A stretch of 7,148 nucleotides of DNA from JBFGWM01 sp041588495 (GTDB lineage Bacteria > Pseudomonadota > Gammaproteobacteria > Pseudomonadales > JBFGWM01), in assembly GCA_041588495.1 (NCBI GenBank), contig JBFGWM010000146.1:1-7148 (forward strand), given 5' to 3'. The translations under genes and the position numbers were made by a program. The notes under the pieces were generated by a model. It was given only the letters and a program-made list of their open reading frames with translations, made no database searches and was not told the DNA's origin. This document shows, in pieces, positions 4,460 to 7,148 of this stretch (the stretch's first letter is position 1; each line of letters starts with the position of its first letter).

Positions 4460-6820
4460 GTGACCCGACTCCTGCGCGCCTCGGCGCTGTGCCTGCTCGT
4501 CATTGTCCCCGCGCAACGCCAGGCCGGCGCGGAAACCCTGGGCCAGTCCCTCGAGGAGTCGGAGATCCTGGCCGTGACCCCGGCGCCGCCGGCGGCACCC
4601 CTGCGGCCTGCAATGTACGCCGCGCACTACGGTCCGCGGGGCAAGGGCCATTCCGGGGCCGCGGCGCTGAACCGGGGCTGCGAGAAGAACAGCGGCTTCC
4701 GCTTTGCCGCCGGCATCCACGACGTCACCGGGGCCGGGTTTGACCAGGGGATGGCTGGCTATGCCGACACCGCCCAGACTTCGGAGGGCCTGCACAACCG
4801 GCAGTGGGCGCGGGCGTTCGTGATCGAATCCTCCTGCGGGGGCGTGGTGCGGCGGATTGCACTGATCAGCCAGGACCAGGGACTGATGTTTCATGCGGTC
4901 AAACAAGGCCTCATGGACCTGGTCGCGGATGATCCGGAGCTATCCGGTTTTTACGATTACGAAAACGTGATGGTCAACGTGACCCACTCCCACGCCACCG
5001 CCGCGGGACAGGCCCACCATGACCTGTACAACATTACTGCCGCCGGGCATGACGAGCAGACCTACGCTGCGCTCGTTGCCGGCACCTTCATGGCGCTCAA
5101 GCGCGCCCATCAGAACCTGCAGACCGCTCCGCCCGGGGAAATCCTCTTCAACCAGGGCGAACTGCTGAATACCACCATCCAGCGCTCAATGCCGGCCTAC
5201 CTGCAGAACCCGGAGTCCGAACGTCAGCGCTTCGTGGACGTCAACGGGGAGGCGGTCACCATCAACCGAAACTCGGTGGTCCTGCGCCTGCGCCGGGGGG
5301 AAACCGAGGTCGCGATGCTCAACTGGTTTCCCATACACGGCACCTCCATGGCGCAGACCAACAAGTTGCTTTCCGGGGATAACAAGGGTTACGCAGCCTG
5401 GCGGTACGAGCAGGATCACGAAGTGGACTACCTCAGTGACGACGAGCCGTTCGTTGCCGGGTTCTTCCAGGCGGACGAGGGCGACAATTCGCCCAACGTG
5501 TTGATCGACCAGCTGAGCGAAAGCGAGTTGCGCGACCTGCAGAGCGAGAAGTTCCGTACCCGTGGTGGCGGCGCCAATGATTTTGAAAGCACGTTGATTT
5601 CGGGTTACAAGCAATACGCGAAGGCGCGTGACTTGGCGGCCGCTGCGGAGACCCCGCTCACCGGGGGCGTGTCACATATCGCCGCATTCATTGACCTCAC
5701 CCGCGTGGAGATCGACGAGGCGCGGGTGAAACGCTATCCCGACACATTGCAGACCGCGCCGTTCACCACCTGCGAGCCGGCCCTCGGGGTCTCCTTCGGG
5801 GGTGGCGCCGAGGACGGTCGGGGTCCTACCGAGGAAGGCCAGACCTGCGCCGCCATGGACCAGCCGGACATGGCGCGTTGGCAGAAACTGTTCGAGGATG
5901 GCTTCGCGGCCGGCGGGCGCGGCTCGATCCCGCCGCAGCTGGTGGTGCCGGTGGGATGCAACAACCCGGCATTCGATGCGCTGGGTTACGCATGCCATGC
6001 GGAGAAACCGATCCTGTTCCCGCTGGCGACCTCGCCCTTCGATCCCACCCAGTCCCTCAGCGCGCGGATCGACATGTTGCAGATCTTCACCATCGGCAAC
6101 CTCGCGGTGATCGGCCTGCCCTGGGAGGTCACCACCACCTCCGCGCGGCGCATTCGTGACGCGGTGCTCGATGAACTCGAGGGCGCCGGAATCGATTACG
6201 CGGTGATCGCGGGGTTGGCCAACAACTACAGCCACTACCTCACCACCCGCGAGGAATACAGCGTCCAGCAATACGAGGGCGCCTCGACGCTGTTCGGCCC
6301 GTGGACCCAGGAGGCGGTGCAGGCGGAGCTGGTGGGGCTGGCTCGTGACCTGCTCGAAGGCAGGCCGGCGAGCAGCGCAAACGCGGTGCCTGCCTATCGC
6401 ACCCACCTGACCTCGTTCGTGCATCGCCCCAACACCAGCGACGGGATGAATCCCGGGGCGGCGTTCGGCTCGGTGGTACAGGAACCGGAGGCCTGCTACC
6501 CGGCCCGGGGCGAGGCCCGCGTCGAGGCCGTGTTCGTGGCGGGCAATCCGCGCAACGATCTGCGCCAGCAGGACAGCTACCTGTTCATCGAGCGGGAAAC
6601 CGGAAAGGGCAAGTGGAAGGTGCGTCACACAGATAATGACTGGTCGACGCGGTACCGCTTCGAACCCGAACAGGACGATGGCACCTCTCACGGGCGGATC
6701 ACCTGGGTGATCCCGCCGGGGACCGCGCCCGGAACCTACCGGATCCGTCACGCCGGGGGCAGCGCCGCGGGCCCCTATGAGGGGGTCAGTCGCAGCTTTG
6801 CGGTCGGCAGGTGCGGCTGA
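4460..6820 (+). CDS. Secreted neutral (alkaline) ceramidase
   Basis: A 786-residue neutral/alkaline ceramidase, the zinc amidase family that splits ceramide into sphingosine and fatty acid. A signal peptide covers residues 1-24 (RLLR, hydrophobic core, AGA cleavage site), so it acts in the periplasm or outside. Compared from memory with the Pseudomonas aeruginosa enzyme, the zinc ligands map to His176 (THSH), His293 (WFPIHGTSM), Glu556 (PWEVT) and Tyr593 (SHYLTTREEY); the Glu-Tyr spacing of 37 is identical. The nucleophile is Ser344 in GDNSPN. The C-terminal domain (about 650-786) ends in an Ig-like region with NDWSTRYRFE and GTYRIRHAGG. The protein is over 100 residues longer than the Pseudomonas enzyme (about 670), through an N-terminal extension (25-80) and roughly 50 extra residues between Ser344 and Glu556. 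The mature part has eight cysteines (74, 126, 438, 463, 500, 512, 679, 785), compatible with disulfides. The GTG start is set by the signal peptide and GGAG. The natural substrate is uncertain. Confidence 0.95.
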   Translation: MTRLLRASALCLLVIVPAQRQAGAETLGQSLEESEILAVTPAPPAAPLRPAMYAAHYGPRGKGHSGAAALNRGCEKNSGFRFAAGIHDVTGAGFDQGMAGYADTAQTSEGLHNRQWARAFVIESSCGGVVRRIALISQDQGLMFHAVKQGLMDLVADDPELSGFYDYENVMVNVTHSHATAAGQAHHDLYNITAAGHDEQTYAALVAGTFMALKRAHQNLQTAPPGEILFNQGELLNTTIQRSMPAYLQNPESERQRFVDVNGEAVTINRNSVVLRLRRGETEVAMLNWFPIHGTSMAQTNKLLSGDNKGYAAWRYEQDHEVDYLSDDEPFVAGFFQADEGDNSPNVLIDQLSESELRDLQSEKFRTRGGGANDFESTLISGYKQYAKARDLAAAAETPLTGGVSHIAAFIDLTRVEIDEARVKRYPDTLQTAPFTTCEPALGVSFGGGAEDGRGPTEEGQTCAAMDQPDMARWQKLFEDGFAAGGRGSIPPQLVVPVGCNNPAFDALGYACHAEKPILFPLATSPFDPTQSLSARIDMLQIFTIGNLAVIGLPWEVTTTSARRIRDAVLDELEGAGIDYAVIAGLANNYSHYLTTREEYSVQQYEGASTLFGPWTQEAVQAELVGLARDLLEGRPASSANAVPAYRTHLTSFVHRPNTSDGMNPGAAFGSVVQEPEACYPARGEARVEAVFVAGNPRNDLRQQDSYLFIERETGKGKWKVRHTDNDWSTRYRFEPEQDDGTSHGRITWVIPPGTAPGTYRIRHAGGSAAGPYEGVSRSFAVGRCG

Positions 6821-6842
6821 CCCGCTAGCATTCGACGGGACC

Positions 6843-7148
6843 TCACGCCTCTGTCAGGGCGTCGAGGCATTCGCGCATCTCCTGCAGGGCGCCCTCGAAC
6901 AGGCCGAAACGCAAGGTCTGGTTGGCGCCGGACTGCAGCCCCGACTGGATCGATTCCGCGAGCAGGAAATCCTCGCTCAGCACCGCGCAGGCGATTTCGT
7001 GATTGCGTTGCCAGTGGCGCGATTCTTTTTCGCTGCGCCGCTTCGCGGCTGGCACCAGGGTGGTGATCTCGATTTCGCTGCGGTCGATGGCGAGGGGTCG
7101 GGTGCGGATCAGGTTGATGTTGTCGTGTTGAACCAGCAGCGATGCGGA
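6843..7148 (-). CDS. Rieske-type ring-hydroxylating oxygenase alpha subunit, C-terminal fragment (N-terminus outside window)
   Basis: A minus-strand frame is open from the right edge to a TGA at 6843-6845, giving the last 101 residues of a larger protein. The pattern matches the end of the catalytic (SRPBCC-fold) domain of aromatic ring-hydroxylating oxygenase alpha subunits: QHDNINLIRTRPLAIDRSE with a following strand ITTLVPAA, then SEDFLLAESIQSGLQSGANQ and LRFGLFEGALQEM. The acidic residue in SEDF aligns with the region that supplies the carboxylate ligand of the mononuclear iron. The Rieske iron-sulfur domain would be upstream, beyond the window. Such enzymes insert oxygen into aromatic or small organic substrates using electrons from a reductase partner, which is not visible here. 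The substrate cannot be predicted from this fragment. It converges on the ceramidase gene with a 22-bp gap. Confidence 0.8.
   Translation of the reverse strand, partial: SASLLVQHDNINLIRTRPLAIDRSEIEITTLVPAAKRRSEKESRHWQRNHEIACAVLSEDFLLAESIQSGLQSGANQTLRFGLFEGALQEMRECLDALTEA

Noticed and set aside
4452..4463. Three-codon ATG-TTC-ACG-TGA reading frame just before the ceramidase GTG
   Set aside because: It overlaps the ceramidase start and could in principle affect initiation, but its ATG is only 2 nt from the Shine-Dalgarno and such short frames arise by chance.
4253..4906. Minus-strand frame spanning the intergenic gap and the ceramidase N-terminus
   Set aside because: Its translation is rich in Arg, Gly and Pro as expected for a shadow, and most of it overlaps the ceramidase signal peptide and N-terminal domain.
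5672..6751. Minus-strand frame of about 359 codons opposite the ceramidase C-terminal half
   Set aside because: The plus strand carries conserved ceramidase motifs throughout; the antisense product resembles nothing I recognise.
6845..6862. Possible bidirectional terminator, ACGCC and GGCGT arms with an 8-nt loop between the ceramidase and the oxygenase fragment
   Set aside because: The stem is only 5 bp, lies within the oxygenase coding end and has no U-tract on either strand.

Overview
The window is GC-rich chromosomal DNA, probably from a gammaproteobacterium. The coding style and families (a CHAD protein, a YjjU-like patatin, a LysR/DoxX pair, a Pseudomonas-type neutral ceramidase) suggest this, but no marker gene fixes the genus. 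There are no RNA genes, insertion sequences, phage genes or CRISPR repeats.

Seven protein genes are present, and neighbours strictly alternate in strand, so no two genes can form a conventional operon. In order: a CYTH-like/CHAD polyphosphate-associated protein (minus, C-terminus beyond the left edge); a Nudix hydrolase with an export or lipoprotein signal (plus); a LysR-family regulator (minus); a DoxX-family membrane protein (plus); a YjjU-like patatin phospholipase (minus); a large secreted neutral ceramidase (plus); and the last 101 residues of a Rieske-type ring-hydroxylating oxygenase alpha subunit (minus, N-terminus beyond the right edge).

Three divergent intergenic regions carry the regulatory DNA. 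The CHAD/Nudix region (976-1113) has a sigma70-like promoter facing the CHAD gene. The LysR/DoxX region (2522-2641) is AT-rich and holds three short palindromes about 21 bp apart, a plausible LysR operator array controlling both genes. The patatin/ceramidase region (4051-4459) is the longest gap; it has a good candidate promoter for the patatin gene and several inverted repeats. The convergent junctions are very tight (1, 41 and 22 bp).

The most interesting content is lipid-related. A ceramidase with all recognisable zinc ligands and the catalytic serine, but with an N-terminal extension and an internal expansion relative to the Pseudomonas enzyme as I recall it, lies head-to-head with a patatin-like acyl hydrolase. 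The exported Nudix protein is also unusual, because classical Nudix substrates are cytoplasmic. I see no convincing evidence for a wholly new multi-gene system; the findings are specific leads.
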